Origin: SZUA-584 sp040768905
GTDB lineage: Bacteria > Bacillota > Clostridia > Christensenellales > SZUA-584
Length of the DNA: 64,000 nucleotides
NCBI GenBank assembly: GCA_040768905.1
Contig: JAXGMA010000001.1
Location: 992,001-1,056,000 of the forward strand
Direction: 5' to 3'
The position numbers and the translations under genes are program-made. Under the pieces are notes generated by a model. The model searched no databases and was not told the origin of the DNA. It worked only from the letters and a program-made list of their open reading frames with translations. This document shows positions 37,586 through 46,400 of the stretch, piece by piece (the first letter of the stretch is position 1; the number at the start of each line of letters is the position of its first letter).

Positions 37586-38896
37586 TTACAGCCAGCTTGG
37601 CATGAAGTCATTCGCCACAAGGTCTTCGTACGACTGGCGGCGAACCATGAGCTCTGCTTTTCCTTCATGGACAAGCACGACAGCCGGGTGTGGCAATTTG
37701 TTGTAATTGCTGGCCATGGAATAATTGTAAGCACCGGTTGAGAACACGGCCAGTACATCGCCGGCCTTGGCATGCGGAAGCGCGGCATCCCATATCAGCA
37801 TATCGCCGCTCTCGCAGGTGCGCCCAGCAATGGTGACAACCGTTTCATCCGGCTGATTCATCTTTCCTGCCAGCGCGCAGGTGTATTTGGCCTGATACAG
37901 CGCCGGACGGATATTGTCTGCCATCCCGCCGTCTACGCTTACATAAGTGCGCACACCCGGTATGGTTTTGATATCGCCGATTGTATAAAGCGTTGTGCCT
38001 GCTTCGCCGACTATTGAACGCCCGGGTTCAATCACAAAAGCAGGAGGATCTATGCCTTTTTCCGCGCAGACAGAATTGAGCTCATCAAGCATTGCCTTCA
38101 CATACTGTTGCGGCGCAAGCGGGCGGTCATCAGCCATATAGTGGATGCCGTAGCCACCCCCGAAGTTGATCTCGCTGAACATAAAACCTGTCTTCTCTTT
38201 GATTTCAAGCAAGTAGCTCACAAGTACATTGACCGTCTCTCGAAACGGCTTGAGCTCGAATATCTGAGAGCCGATATGGCAGTGTATACCTATAAGATTC
38301 AAAGCAGGAGCATCAAGAACGGCTTTGACGGCTTCTAGCCCCTGTCCGTCATTGATCCCGAAGCCAAATTTTGAATCCACCTGGCCTGTTTTGATATAAT
38401 CGTGCGTGTGCGCCTCTATGCCCGGTTTGATACGCAAAGAAACATCCTGTATGCGTCCGGCCTTTTTCGCCATGGCGCCAAGCAGCGCTATTTCTTGGGC
38501 ACTGTCGATGACGATCCGGCCTATGCCGGCATCCAAGGCCATACGAAGGTCATCCGGCGTTTTGTTGTTTCCGTGAAAATAGACATTTTTTAAGTTGAAA
38601 CCGGCATTCTGCGCAACGAACAATTCCCCGCCCGAAACCACATCGAGGCCAAGCCCTTCGCTTTCGATGATTTTGCACATGGCGCTGCATAAAAAAGCCT
38701 TGCCGGCATACAAGGCCATGCCTTTGCCTTTGTAACCATTGATCGCACGCACATAGCCCTGGCAGACGCTGCGTATTTTGCTCTCTTCCATCACATAAAG
38801 CGGCGTCCCGAATTGCTTAGCAAGCTGCGTCGCATCGCAGCCTCCAAGCATAAGATGGCCGTTTTCACTGATGTCAGGCTGTCCCCAATGCTTCAT
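37586..38896 (-). CDS. lysA: Diaminopimelate decarboxylase
   Basis: 436 residues. PLP-binding Lys in LYAGKAF, the HCHIGSQI motif, the glycine-rich phosphate loop NFGGGYG, and the C-terminal catalytic Cys in TCESGDML with EPGRSIVGEAG. It makes lysine from meso-diaminopimelate, the last step of lysine synthesis. It stands alone with its own promoter and terminator. No lysine riboswitch is visible in the short leader. Confidence 0.96.
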   Translation of the reverse strand: MKHWGQPDISENGHLMLGGCDATQLAKQFGTPLYVMEESKIRSVCQGYVRAINGYKGKGMALYAGKAFLCSAMCKIIESEGLGLDVVSGGELFVAQNAGFNLKNVYFHGNNKTPDDLRMALDAGIGRIVIDSAQEIALLGAMAKKAGRIQDVSLRIKPGIEAHTHDYIKTGQVDSKFGFGINDGQGLEAVKAVLDAPALNLIGIHCHIGSQIFELKPFRETVNVLVSYLLEIKEKTGFMFSEINFGGGYGIHYMADDRPLAPQQYVKAMLDELNSVCAEKGIDPPAFVIEPGRSIVGEAGTTLYTIGDIKTIPGVRTYVSVDGGMADNIRPALYQAKYTCALAGKMNQPDETVVTIAGRTCESGDMLIWDAALPHAKAGDVLAVFSTGAYNYSMASNYNKLPHPAVVLVHEGKAELMVRRQSYEDLVANDFMPSWL

Positions 38897-38928
38897 TTTT
38901 TATCCCCTAAAAATATCAATTTAAAAGA

Positions 38929-38958
38929 ATATTAACACAGCTATTCAACCCATGTCAA
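38929..38958 (-). promoter_or_regulatory. Promoter of lysA
   Basis: Minus strand: consensus -35 TTGACA (38953-38958), 18-bp spacer, -10 TAATAT (38929-38934), about 33 bases upstream of the lysA start. Confidence 0.75.
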
Positions 38959-39065
38959 CGCGTATCCGTGCCGCAAAATGATGAGCTTTGACTTAAAATT
39001 AACATCATCTGCGGGTGATTGCTTTCACAGAAGATTTATCGGAAACCTTTGTCTTCATAAGCTTA

Positions 39066-39308
39066 CTATATTGTGACCAATTGCGCGCTGACCTCGGGCA
39101 AAGCATTCAGAGCGCCTTCAAGCGCCTTCATCTCTTGTTCATCACCTGTCAGCTGGAGTATCAGTATCCCCTCATCAGAACAAACGTTTTCAGTTTCATG
39201 CAAGCCAAGCCTGAGTTTTATGGAACAGCCGAACCGCGACAACACTTCCTGAACCTGCGGCGACTTCACCCTCCGGTCACTGATTTTAACGATCATGACA
39301 TTAATCAT
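39066..39308 (-). CDS. TM1266-type iron-only hydrogenase system putative regulator
   Basis: 80 residues with a ferredoxin-like/ACT-type fold pattern: the N-terminal strand MINVMIVKISDR, the VQEVLSRFG helix, then RLGLHE and the IL.LTGDEQE...LE.AL helix typical of the TM1266 family. Members are usually encoded among [FeFe] hydrogenase maturation genes and their role is only inferred. Here the maturases are not adjacent, but the structural hydrogenase operon begins 3.5 kb away. The ATG has a strong AAGGAGGA site. Confidence 0.8.
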   Translation of the reverse strand: MINVMIVKISDRRVKSPQVQEVLSRFGCSIKLRLGLHETENVCSDEGILILQLTGDEQEMKALEGALNALPEVSAQLVTI

Positions 39309-39371
39309 TGATATGTCCTCCTTTTTTTGCTTATATGTTTATCATACCATGTCTTTTCAAGAATACCATGC

Positions 39372-39400
39372 TTGTCATCATTTTTTTTGCTTTGTATAAT
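39372..39400 (+). promoter_or_regulatory. Promoter of the SH3/M14 lipoprotein gene
   Basis: Plus strand: -35 TTGTCA (39372-39377), 17-bp spacer, -10 TATAAT (39395-39400), about 105 bases upstream of the start codon, leaving an AT-rich leader. Confidence 0.65.
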
Positions 39401-39507
39401 AAAAAGGGTATTCTTTTGCTGCAATATAAATTATATTTTTAGCATTAAAACTTTTCAATAAGTATCAGCGGTAAATAAAGCAGAGAAACCGGAAAACAGG
39501 GGTATCT

Positions 39508-41700
39508 ATGAAGCCGTTTATTCTATCATTAACATTGGTCTTTCTGACGACCGCACTGCTGTTTGGCTGTGCGCTTCAAACACCAAAAGATTTAAGCGTG
39601 GAGCCGCCAGTGGCGTTGCCCTCAATCACAAGTATGCCTTCTTTAACACCTGCGCCTTTTATAGCTGATCATAAGGTGAAGATCAAAGACAATGAACTAT
39701 ATTATATCATCGCCGAGGGGCACGCCGAATTGTTTGATTTGCCTGATGAAGGAGCAAAGGTTTTGGAATACATTCCTTACGGCGATACAGTCATCCTGCT
39801 CGGAACAGCAGGCCTGTTCTCTTATATTCAGGCAGACGGCGGCATACGCGGCTATATGCTGAGCGAAAAACTTTCGGGCGAAGCCGCCGGGGTCCCCGTA
39901 CAGATGCGTGCAGGCGATATTTATACTGTATACGCGGATGAGTATTTGAGCCTGCGTGTTTCAGCAGACAGCTCTTCTGAACGGATAAAAAAGCTGCCTT
40001 CCGGCTCACTGCTGCGTATACTCGAAGCCGATACCGTTTATGCACGCGCAGAAGCCATTGAGTACGGACTGCGCGGTTATGTTCTGACGGATTATCTTGT
40101 CTATGCCGACGGCCGTCAGGAGCAGCCTAATATCATTAGGAACACAGGGCTGCATGCCGTGATCTGCAGAGAATCTGTTTCACTGCGGGAAGCGCCCGAA
40201 AAAAATGCTCAACCGCTGTTTACGCTGAAAAGCGGTGTACGCGTAGACGTTCTTTCTTATGAAGGTTCATTCGCCAAGGTGTCCGTCAACCAGCAGGAAG
40301 GTTACCTGCTTGCTGAATACATCACACGCGTTCCGCATGAAGAAAGCAACCCTTTTAAGATGTATGTGGTCTGTGAGGATTATTTAAGCCTTCGTCAAAG
40401 TGCCGCCTCGTCTTCCCCGCGCATAAAAAAACTGTCAAACGGCGAACGCGTCACGATTCTTTACCAAACAGGCGCGTTTTCCCATGTGCGCACTGCCAAT
40501 GGCGATACGGGTTTTGTTTTGAGCAGGTATCTCTCTGATACAAAAAATGCCGGCGAAGTTCCTCTTGCTCCGCAGGAAAATACCTACCGTGTCGTCTGCA
40601 ATGATTATCTGACTCTGCGCAGCACACCTTCCGGCAGCGGCAGAGCGATCGCACGTCTTTCCAACGGAACGCGTGTTGAGTTGATTTCTTTTGACGGGCT
40701 TTATGCCAAAGTGAGCGCCAGAGGGCAAACGGGATATGTGCTGGCGGGATATCTTAAGGAGGCTGAGCCCGCTTATGGCCTTAAAGTCGTAAAACCTGTG
40801 CAAAATTATTCATACAAAACCATGATGGCTGATCTTGAAAAACTAAGCAGTCAATATAACATTATCACGCTCGGCAGCGTCGGCGAGTCCGTACAGGGGC
40901 GTGATATTCCCGTCGTGCGCATCGGCAATGAACAGGCCCGGTACCACATACTTGTACATGGAGGTATACACGGACGCGAGCATATGACCAGCCTGCTTTT
41001 AACGGCGATTATCGAGTATACCGCGATAGACCAAAGCGCAACATATGCGGGCATAGCAGCAAAAAGCCTGCTCGAGGACATTTGCCTGCACATTATACCC
41101 ATGGTCAACCCAGATGGCGTGACCATCAGCCAGACATCTTCATCAACAAGCGCGCTCAAGCGTATCTATGAATCAGATGTTGCCTCAGGCCTGACCAGAC
41201 TGTCATTGAGCAGATATCTGCGGTCGTGGAAATCAAATGCAAGCGGTGTTGACATCAACCGTAATTTTAATGCCGGCTGGTCAGACATCGACTCACCCGC
41301 ATCGCCGTCGTTCACGCGCTATAAAGGCGAGGGCGCGCATGACCAACCGGAAGCACAGGCTCTTGTCAATTATACAAAAAAATATAAATTTGACGCAACG
41401 ATCAGTTACCACGCTTCCGGCAGCGTCATCTTCTGGCAGTACGGCGACAACGAAACGGTGAATGCACAATCAAAAGATCTCGGGTTTGCACTGCGTGCCT
41501 GCACCCAATACCCGCTCGCAGGTTCGGATGGGCTTGATGCCGGCGGTTACAAAGACTGGGCCATGGATAAAATGGGCATCCCTTCAGTGACCATCGAGAT
41601 AGGGGCCCGCGCCTGCCCGCTGCCGAAAGAGGAATTTTCGACAATATGGGTACGCAATAAAAAAGTGCTGCTTGCCGCAGCAAGATGGGTCAAAAGATAA
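39508..41700 (+). CDS. Lipoprotein with bacterial SH3 repeats and M14 zinc carboxypeptidase domain
   Basis: 730 residues. Signal peptide with lipobox ending LLFG-C21, so anchored outside the membrane. Residues about 50-425 contain five SH3_3-like repeats, each with a YLSLR-type strand, a K-LP/LSNG turn and a GYVL-type end. The C-terminal M14 domain (about 435-730) has HGGIHGREH (zinc His and Glu), a third zinc His in TISYHASG and the catalytic Glu in SVTIEIGARACP. SH3 repeats should hold it on peptidoglycan; the peptidase is likely of the gamma-D-glutamyl-diaminopimelate type that trims wall stem peptides. It stands alone, with no partner nearby. Confidence 0.92.
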   Translation: MKPFILSLTLVFLTTALLFGCALQTPKDLSVEPPVALPSITSMPSLTPAPFIADHKVKIKDNELYYIIAEGHAELFDLPDEGAKVLEYIPYGDTVILLGTAGLFSYIQADGGIRGYMLSEKLSGEAAGVPVQMRAGDIYTVYADEYLSLRVSADSSSERIKKLPSGSLLRILEADTVYARAEAIEYGLRGYVLTDYLVYADGRQEQPNIIRNTGLHAVICRESVSLREAPEKNAQPLFTLKSGVRVDVLSYEGSFAKVSVNQQEGYLLAEYITRVPHEESNPFKMYVVCEDYLSLRQSAASSSPRIKKLSNGERVTILYQTGAFSHVRTANGDTGFVLSRYLSDTKNAGEVPLAPQENTYRVVCNDYLTLRSTPSGSGRAIARLSNGTRVELISFDGLYAKVSARGQTGYVLAGYLKEAEPAYGLKVVKPVQNYSYKTMMADLEKLSSQYNIITLGSVGESVQGRDIPVVRIGNEQARYHILVHGGIHGREHMTSLLLTAIIEYTAIDQSATYAGIAAKSLLEDICLHIIPMVNPDGVTISQTSSSTSALKRIYESDVASGLTRLSLSRYLRSWKSNASGVDINRNFNAGWSDIDSPASPSFTRYKGEGAHDQPEAQALVNYTKKYKFDATISYHASGSVIFWQYGDNETVNAQSKDLGFALRACTQYPLAGSDGLDAGGYKDWAMDKMGIPSVTIEIGARACPLPKEEFSTIWVRNKKVLLAAARWVKR

Positions 41701-41710
41701 GCCATCGGCT

Positions 41711-41735
41711 GGCTGTAAATCATACAGCCGCTTAA
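41711..41735. terminator. Hairpin between the M14 gene and the orphan regulator
   Basis: GGCTGT / ACAGCC with a 7-base loop lies between two converging stop codons. A-rich and T-rich tracts flank it imperfectly, so it may act as a weak terminator in either direction. Confidence 0.4.
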
Positions 41736-41757
41736 AAATTTATGATTAATTTTTCGG

Positions 41758-42435
41758 TTAAGTTTTAAACATGTATCCGAAGCCCCAGACAGTGCTTACA
41801 TAATAATGGTATGGCTTGATGCTGTCGCGCAGCGTTTTTATATGTGTGTCGACCGTACGGTCTGTCCCGAAAAATTCATCTCCCCACACTTCGCTCAGTA
41901 TTTGCTCCCTGGACATAGCCTGGTTTGGATTTTTCGCCAGATATACCAGCAGCTTGTATTCCTTGGGTGTAAGCACAATGCTCAAGCCGTCGATGTACAC
42001 GAGACGAGAAGCCACGTCTATGCAAAGGCCTTCAAATATAAGACGCCTTGGCTCATAGTCCTCATGATGTGCGCTATGCCTAAGCAGCACATTGATGCGT
42101 GCCATCAGTTCTTTATTTGAAAACGGTTTATTGATAAAATCATCAACGCCGATATCATAATAATAGAGTTTTTCTTGTTCGTCACTTTGTTTTGAGATCA
42201 TGATAATCGGCGCAAGAGAAGCTTTCCGGATCTGCCTGCAGACATGCCAGGCATCAAGTTCGGGAATATTCGCATCCAAAATAATGATGTGATAATCATT
42301 TCTTCTGATCAGTTTTAAAGCGGTTATGCCGTCGGCAGCCTCATCAGTAAGATAGTTTTCCAATGACGCATATGTTTTTATTGCTGCTCTTACTTCTGCT
42401 TCCGGGTCGACAACCAGCAGATGTATCTGCTTCAT
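41758..42435 (-). CDS. Orphan OmpR-family response regulator
   Basis: 225 residues. Receiver with acidic residues near the N-terminus (VVDPEAEV; the usual DD pair is reduced to DPE), phospho-acceptor Asp in IIILDANIPELDAW, Lys in FINKPFSNKE, and a winged-helix domain ending in VSTVWGFGYMFKT. No kinase gene adjoins it. The altered acidic pocket and missing kinase suggest that it may not be conventionally phosphorylated. Its neighbour on the divergent side is the hydrogenase operon, 330 bases away, which is a possible but unproven target. Confidence 0.88.
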   Translation of the reverse strand: MKQIHLLVVDPEAEVRAAIKTYASLENYLTDEAADGITALKLIRRNDYHIIILDANIPELDAWHVCRQIRKASLAPIIMISKQSDEQEKLYYYDIGVDDFINKPFSNKELMARINVLLRHSAHHEDYEPRRLIFEGLCIDVASRLVYIDGLSIVLTPKEYKLLVYLAKNPNQAMSREQILSEVWGDEFFGTDRTVDTHIKTLRDSIKPYHYYVSTVWGFGYMFKT

Positions 42436-42690
42436 ATTTTAATCCTCTGGGTGTCTTTGTGACTAAAACAGATGGTCAGTTTGTTGCCCGGCGTTTCTTT
42501 GCATGATAACTTTGTTACATACTATAACATTCTCCTGCCAGAAGCAAGCAAATAAACGTTTAAAAACACCAGAATTCATTAATTGTTATGAATTTGTGAA
42601 TTTTTTTTGCTCTGTTATTTTACATTTCAGCTTATTTAATAAATTTGGGCGAAAATTTATGAAGTTTTCTCATTTCACTCTAACATTTTG
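42436..42690. other. AT-rich intergenic region between divergent regulator and hydrogenase operon
   Basis: About 255 of the 331 bases between two divergently transcribed genes. It is strongly AT-rich with several imperfect palindromic TTGTTATGAATTTGTGAA-like stretches near 42580-42600, which could bind a redox regulator, but none matches a Rex or other operator well enough for a call. No small gene with a good ribosome binding site seen. Confidence 0.4.
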
Positions 42691-42719
42691 TTGATATGAT
42701 GATATTGCATAAGTTATAC
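42691..42719 (+). promoter_or_regulatory. Possible promoter of the hydrogenase operon
   Basis: Plus strand: -35 TTGATA (42691-42696), 17-bp spacer, -10 TTATAC (42714-42719), about 48 bases before the first gene, which has a TTGGAGGTG ribosome binding site. The -10 is a poor match. Confidence 0.35.
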
Positions 42720-42766
42720 CATACTGTTTTTGTGCACACATTATCAATCTCGCTTGGAGGTGTAAG

Positions 42767-43279
42767 ATGGGAACGAAATCTGTCACGGAAAAGCACGACG
42801 GATGCTCAGGTTGCAACAAAGAGAAATACGAAGAGATCGAAAATATTATCGATCTGTACAGGGACAAAGAAGGGAGCCTGATCCAGATACTTCATCTGGC
42901 GCAGCAGGTCTATGGCTATCTGCCGCTTGACCTTCAGTCGTTTATTGCGGACTCTTTGAAGATTCCTTTGTCTGAGGTGTCCGGAGTCGTCACCTTTTAT
43001 TCGTTTTTTTCCACCAAACCCAGGGGCCGGCATACAATACGCATTTGCCTTGGTACGGCGTGTTATGTACGGGGCGGCAAAAAGATCGTCGAAGGCTTAA
43101 AAGAAAGGCTTGGTGTCGAGGTCGGTGAAACCACAGAAGACGGCAAGTTCACTTTTGAAGTGGCGCGTTGCATCGGTGCATGCGGGCTTGCACCGGCAAT
43201 GATGATCGATGACGTCGTTTACAAACAGGTCAATGTAAACAAACTCGGAGCAATACTCTCCAAGTATGACAACGAATAG
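42767..43279 (+). CDS. hydC: NuoE/HydC-like [2Fe-2S] subunit of bifurcating-type hydrogenase
   Basis: 170 residues. Helical N-terminus followed by a thioredoxin-like [2Fe-2S] domain with the cysteine pattern CLGTACYVRGG ... CIGACGLAP, as in NuoE of complex I and HydC of trimeric hydrogenases. It carries electrons between the flavin subunit and the other clusters. First gene of a three-gene operon; the next starts 7 bases after its stop with an AGGAGGTG site. Confidence 0.93.
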   Translation: MGTKSVTEKHDGCSGCNKEKYEEIENIIDLYRDKEGSLIQILHLAQQVYGYLPLDLQSFIADSLKIPLSEVSGVVTFYSFFSTKPRGRHTIRICLGTACYVRGGKKIVEGLKERLGVEVGETTEDGKFTFEVARCIGACGLAPAMMIDDVVYKQVNVNKLGAILSKYDNE

Positions 43280-43286
43280 GAGGTGA

Positions 43287-46200
43287 TTGGTAATGAAATC
43301 AGATAAAATTAAGAATCTAAAGCAGCTTGAGGAAATCAAAAAAGAATACAACAAAAATCAGGAAAAGTATAAATACCGTATTTATGTGTGCAGCGGCGCG
43401 GGTTGCGTCTCGTCGAATTGCGCTTTGATCTATGACACCTTGGTAAGCGAAGTACAAAAAAACGGCATGCAGCATGACGTCAAGGTGTATCAGACGGGCT
43501 GCATGGGCACATGCGCTGTGGGCCCGGTCATACTGGTTCAGCCTGACAAAGTCTTTTATACCGATCTTGACGAGGAAAAAACAAAAGAGATCGTCAAAAA
43601 TCACATTGTCGGCGGAAACTTCATAGAAAAATATACGTTCTATGACCACTCTCTCGGAAAACATGTGCCTGTGATAGACGATATCGATTTTTTCAAAAGA
43701 CAGGTCAAAATCGCTTTGCGCAACTGCGGTTCGATAGAGTACAGCGATATCTCTGCATATATTGCAAACGATGGCTATTTTGCGGCTCAAAAGGCACTCA
43801 ATGAGATGTCGCCTGAAAATGTGGTCGATGAAATCAAAACAGCCGGCATCAAAGGCCGCGGCGGCGCGGGCTTCCCCACCGGTGTCAAATGGGAGGCGGC
43901 GCTCAAACAAAAAAGCGATAAAAAATACATCGTCTGCAACGCCGACGAAGGCGATCCCGGCGCATTTATGGACAGAAGCATCATAGAGGGCGATCCGCAT
44001 ACCGTCATCGAAGGCTTGATTATCGGCGGGTATGCGATCGGCGCAGATCTTGGCTACATCTATGTACGGGCAGAATACCCCATAGCCGTTGAGCGCATGA
44101 CTGCCGCGCTTGACGATGCCAGAAACCATGGGCTGCTCGGTGAAAACATACTCGGCAGCGGATTCTCTTTTGATATTGAAATCCGCATCGGTGCAGGTGC
44201 TTTTGTATGCGGAGAGGAAACTTCTTTGATGTCCTCCATCGAAGGGCAGCGCGGCGAACCCAGACAAAAACCGCCGTTCCCTTTCCAAAAAGGTTTATTT
44301 GGCAAACCTACGATCATCAACAACGTTGAAACGCTGGCCAGCATCCCCGTCATCATTGCAAAAGGCGGCAATTGGTATACACAGTTTGGCACCAAAGAGA
44401 GCAAAGGTACCAAAGTGTTCGCGCTCGCTGGCGATGTGGTCAACACCGGTATCGTCGAGGTGCCCATCGGCATGCCGCTTGGGGATATCATATTCGAGAT
44501 CGGCGGCGGCACCACAAACAAGAAGAAATTCAAGTCTGCTCAGATCGGCGGCCCCTCTGGAGGCTGTGTGACAACAAAAGATCTGAATGTTAAGACCGAT
44601 TATGAACCATTAAAAGAACTGGGCGCAATCATGGGCTCAGGCGGCCTTATTGTCATGAATGAAGATGCGTGTATGGTTGATACGGCACGTTTTTTCATGG
44701 ACTTCATCACTGATGAGTCCTGCGGCAAATGTACTGCATGCCGTATCGGTACGATGCGCATGCTGGAGATACTCGAACGCATCACCAACGGCGAAGGCGA
44801 GGAGGGCGACATTGAGTTACTCATCGAACTCGGAGAAACGATACAGGAGACCGCGATGTGCGGACTTGGCCAGACTGCACCCAATCCGGTGCTTTCGACG
44901 ATACGGTATTTCCGGGATGAATATGAAGAACATATCAGAAACAAGTATTGCCGTGCCGGCGTTTGTTCTGAGCTGTTTATCTCGCCGTGTGAGAACACCT
45001 GCCCTGCCAACGTCAACGTACCCGGCTATATGTCGCTGATCGCAGCTGGCCGGTTTATCGATGCATATAATCTGATCAGGCAAGAAAATCCCTTCCCGGC
45101 TGTATGCGGTAGGATTTGTACACGGCCATGCGAAAGCAAATGCCGCAGGCGTACGCTAGATGAAGCTGTTGCGATCTGCGATCTCAAACGTTTTGTAGCA
45201 GATTATGCGGCGCATAATGAAAAAGCATATTCACACGACATCGTCTTCCCTAAGAACGGGAAAAGCGTTGCCATCATCGGTGCAGGCGCCTCAGGGCTGA
45301 CCTGCGGCTATTATCTTGCCCGAATCGGTTATGATGTGGATGTGTTTGAATCGCACGATACGGCTGGCGGTGTTCTGGTTTACGGAATACCCGAATACAG
45401 GCTGCCCAAAGATGTCCTTGACCATGAGATTAGCCTGATCTCACAGGCAGGCGTCAAAATACATCTCAATACGGAAGTAGGAAGAGACATTCAGTTCAAT
45501 GAGCTTAAGAATAAATACGATGCCATTTATGTCTCAACTGGTACTCAGCTGCCTCAAAAGATCAACGTGCCGGGCGAAGGCCTGCCGGGCGTCATTCACG
45601 GCATCCGATTCCTGAAAAAAGCAAACACCAAAGCTGCCATCGAAATGGGCGAAAATGTCATCGTGATAGGCGGCGGCAATACTGCTATTGACTCCGCCCG
45701 CACAGCGCTTCGGATGGGCGCAAAAAAAGTTACGATACTTTACAGAAGGAATATTGATTCAATGCCTGCCTATGAGCAGGAAGTGCACGACGCAATTGAA
45801 GAAGGCATCGAGATCATCGAGATGGTAGCGCCCCTGCGTTTTATCGCCGGTCCAAACGGACGCGTAGCCAAAGTCGAATGCGTTAAGATGTGTCTTGGAG
45901 AATTCGACTCTTCCTGCAGAAGGTGTTCTGTGTTCGTGGAAGACTCCAATTTTGTTCTGGACGCCGACATGGTCATACCTGCGATCAGCCAGCATGCTGA
46001 TTTCCCTTTCATCGGCAAAGATGAGATCGGGCTGACATCATGGGGAACGTTCATCTTGCAGGATGATACGCAAATGACCACGATGGAAGGTGTTTTTGCA
46101 GGCGGAGATGTCGTGCGCGGGCCTGACGAGGTGATCCGGGCGATCGCTGATGGTAAAAAAGCGGCAGTTTCGATAGACAAATATCTCGGCGGCAAGGGTA

Positions 46201-46394
46201 AGCTCAACAAGGGAGAGCCTATCGAGATACCCGAAATCTCAGATGATGATGAGGTCGTTGAGCATGGACGCTTCGAGTTTGAGGTTCTTGATCCTGAGAC
46301 CCGCAAACATTCGTTTGATGAGGTCATCAAAGGTTATCATAAACTTAATGCTATGGCAGAAGCTATGCGCTGTCTGCATTGCGAAAGGAGGTAG
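43287..46394 (+). CDS. hydB: NuoF/HydB-like flavin subunit fused to a GltD/NfnB-like NAD(P)H oxidoreductase
   Basis: 1035 residues. In order: N-terminal thioredoxin-like [2Fe-2S] domain with CSGAGCVSSNC and CMGTCAVGP (about 30-115); NuoF core with FMN/NADH motif GIKGRGGAGFPTGVKW (about 190-350), SLBB domain, and the [4Fe-4S] motif SCGKCTACRIG with a fourth Cys in CGLGQTA. In place of the usual C-terminal ferredoxin domain of HydB there is a GltD-type unit from about residue 565: cysteine pairs CENTCPANVNVPGY and CGRICTRPCESKC, FAD motif AIIGAGASGLTCGYY, and a second nucleotide-binding motif VIGGGNTAIDSARTALRMGA with downstream YRRN, typical of NADPH-binding glutamate synthase small subunits and NfnB. 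So it has two flavin sites and potentially both NADH and NADPH sites. The reading frame is continuous across the junction. Confidence 0.93.
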   Translation: MVMKSDKIKNLKQLEEIKKEYNKNQEKYKYRIYVCSGAGCVSSNCALIYDTLVSEVQKNGMQHDVKVYQTGCMGTCAVGPVILVQPDKVFYTDLDEEKTKEIVKNHIVGGNFIEKYTFYDHSLGKHVPVIDDIDFFKRQVKIALRNCGSIEYSDISAYIANDGYFAAQKALNEMSPENVVDEIKTAGIKGRGGAGFPTGVKWEAALKQKSDKKYIVCNADEGDPGAFMDRSIIEGDPHTVIEGLIIGGYAIGADLGYIYVRAEYPIAVERMTAALDDARNHGLLGENILGSGFSFDIEIRIGAGAFVCGEETSLMSSIEGQRGEPRQKPPFPFQKGLFGKPTIINNVETLASIPVIIAKGGNWYTQFGTKESKGTKVFALAGDVVNTGIVEVPIGMPLGDIIFEIGGGTTNKKKFKSAQIGGPSGGCVTTKDLNVKTDYEPLKELGAIMGSGGLIVMNEDACMVDTARFFMDFITDESCGKCTACRIGTMRMLEILERITNGEGEEGDIELLIELGETIQETAMCGLGQTAPNPVLSTIRYFRDEYEEHIRNKYCRAGVCSELFISPCENTCPANVNVPGYMSLIAAGRFIDAYNLIRQENPFPAVCGRICTRPCESKCRRRTLDEAVAICDLKRFVADYAAHNEKAYSHDIVFPKNGKSVAIIGAGASGLTCGYYLARIGYDVDVFESHDTAGGVLVYGIPEYRLPKDVLDHEISLISQAGVKIHLNTEVGRDIQFNELKNKYDAIYVSTGTQLPQKINVPGEGLPGVIHGIRFLKKANTKAAIEMGENVIVIGGGNTAIDSARTALRMGAKKVTILYRRNIDSMPAYEQEVHDAIEEGIEIIEMVAPLRFIAGPNGRVAKVECVKMCLGEFDSSCRRCSVFVEDSNFVLDADMVIPAISQHADFPFIGKDEIGLTSWGTFILQDDTQMTTMEGVFAGGDVVRGPDEVIRAIADGKKAAVSIDKYLGGKGKLNKGEPIEIPEISDDDEVVEHGRFEFEVLDPETRKHSFDEVIKGYHKLNAMAEAMRCLHCERR

Positions 46395-46400
46395 CGGTTA

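Noticed and set aside
38897..39065. Lysine riboswitch in front of lysA
   Set aside because: The leader after the mapped promoter is only about 30 bases, too short for the aptamer.
42570..42620. Rex-like operator upstream of the hydrogenase genes
   Set aside because: TTGTTATGAATTTGTGAA is only a partial match to the TTGTTAA-N4-TTAACAA consensus.
43317..44288. 323-codon minus-strand open frame opposite hydB
   Set aside because: Lies fully within the conserved NuoF domain coding sequence; no ribosome binding site or family motif.
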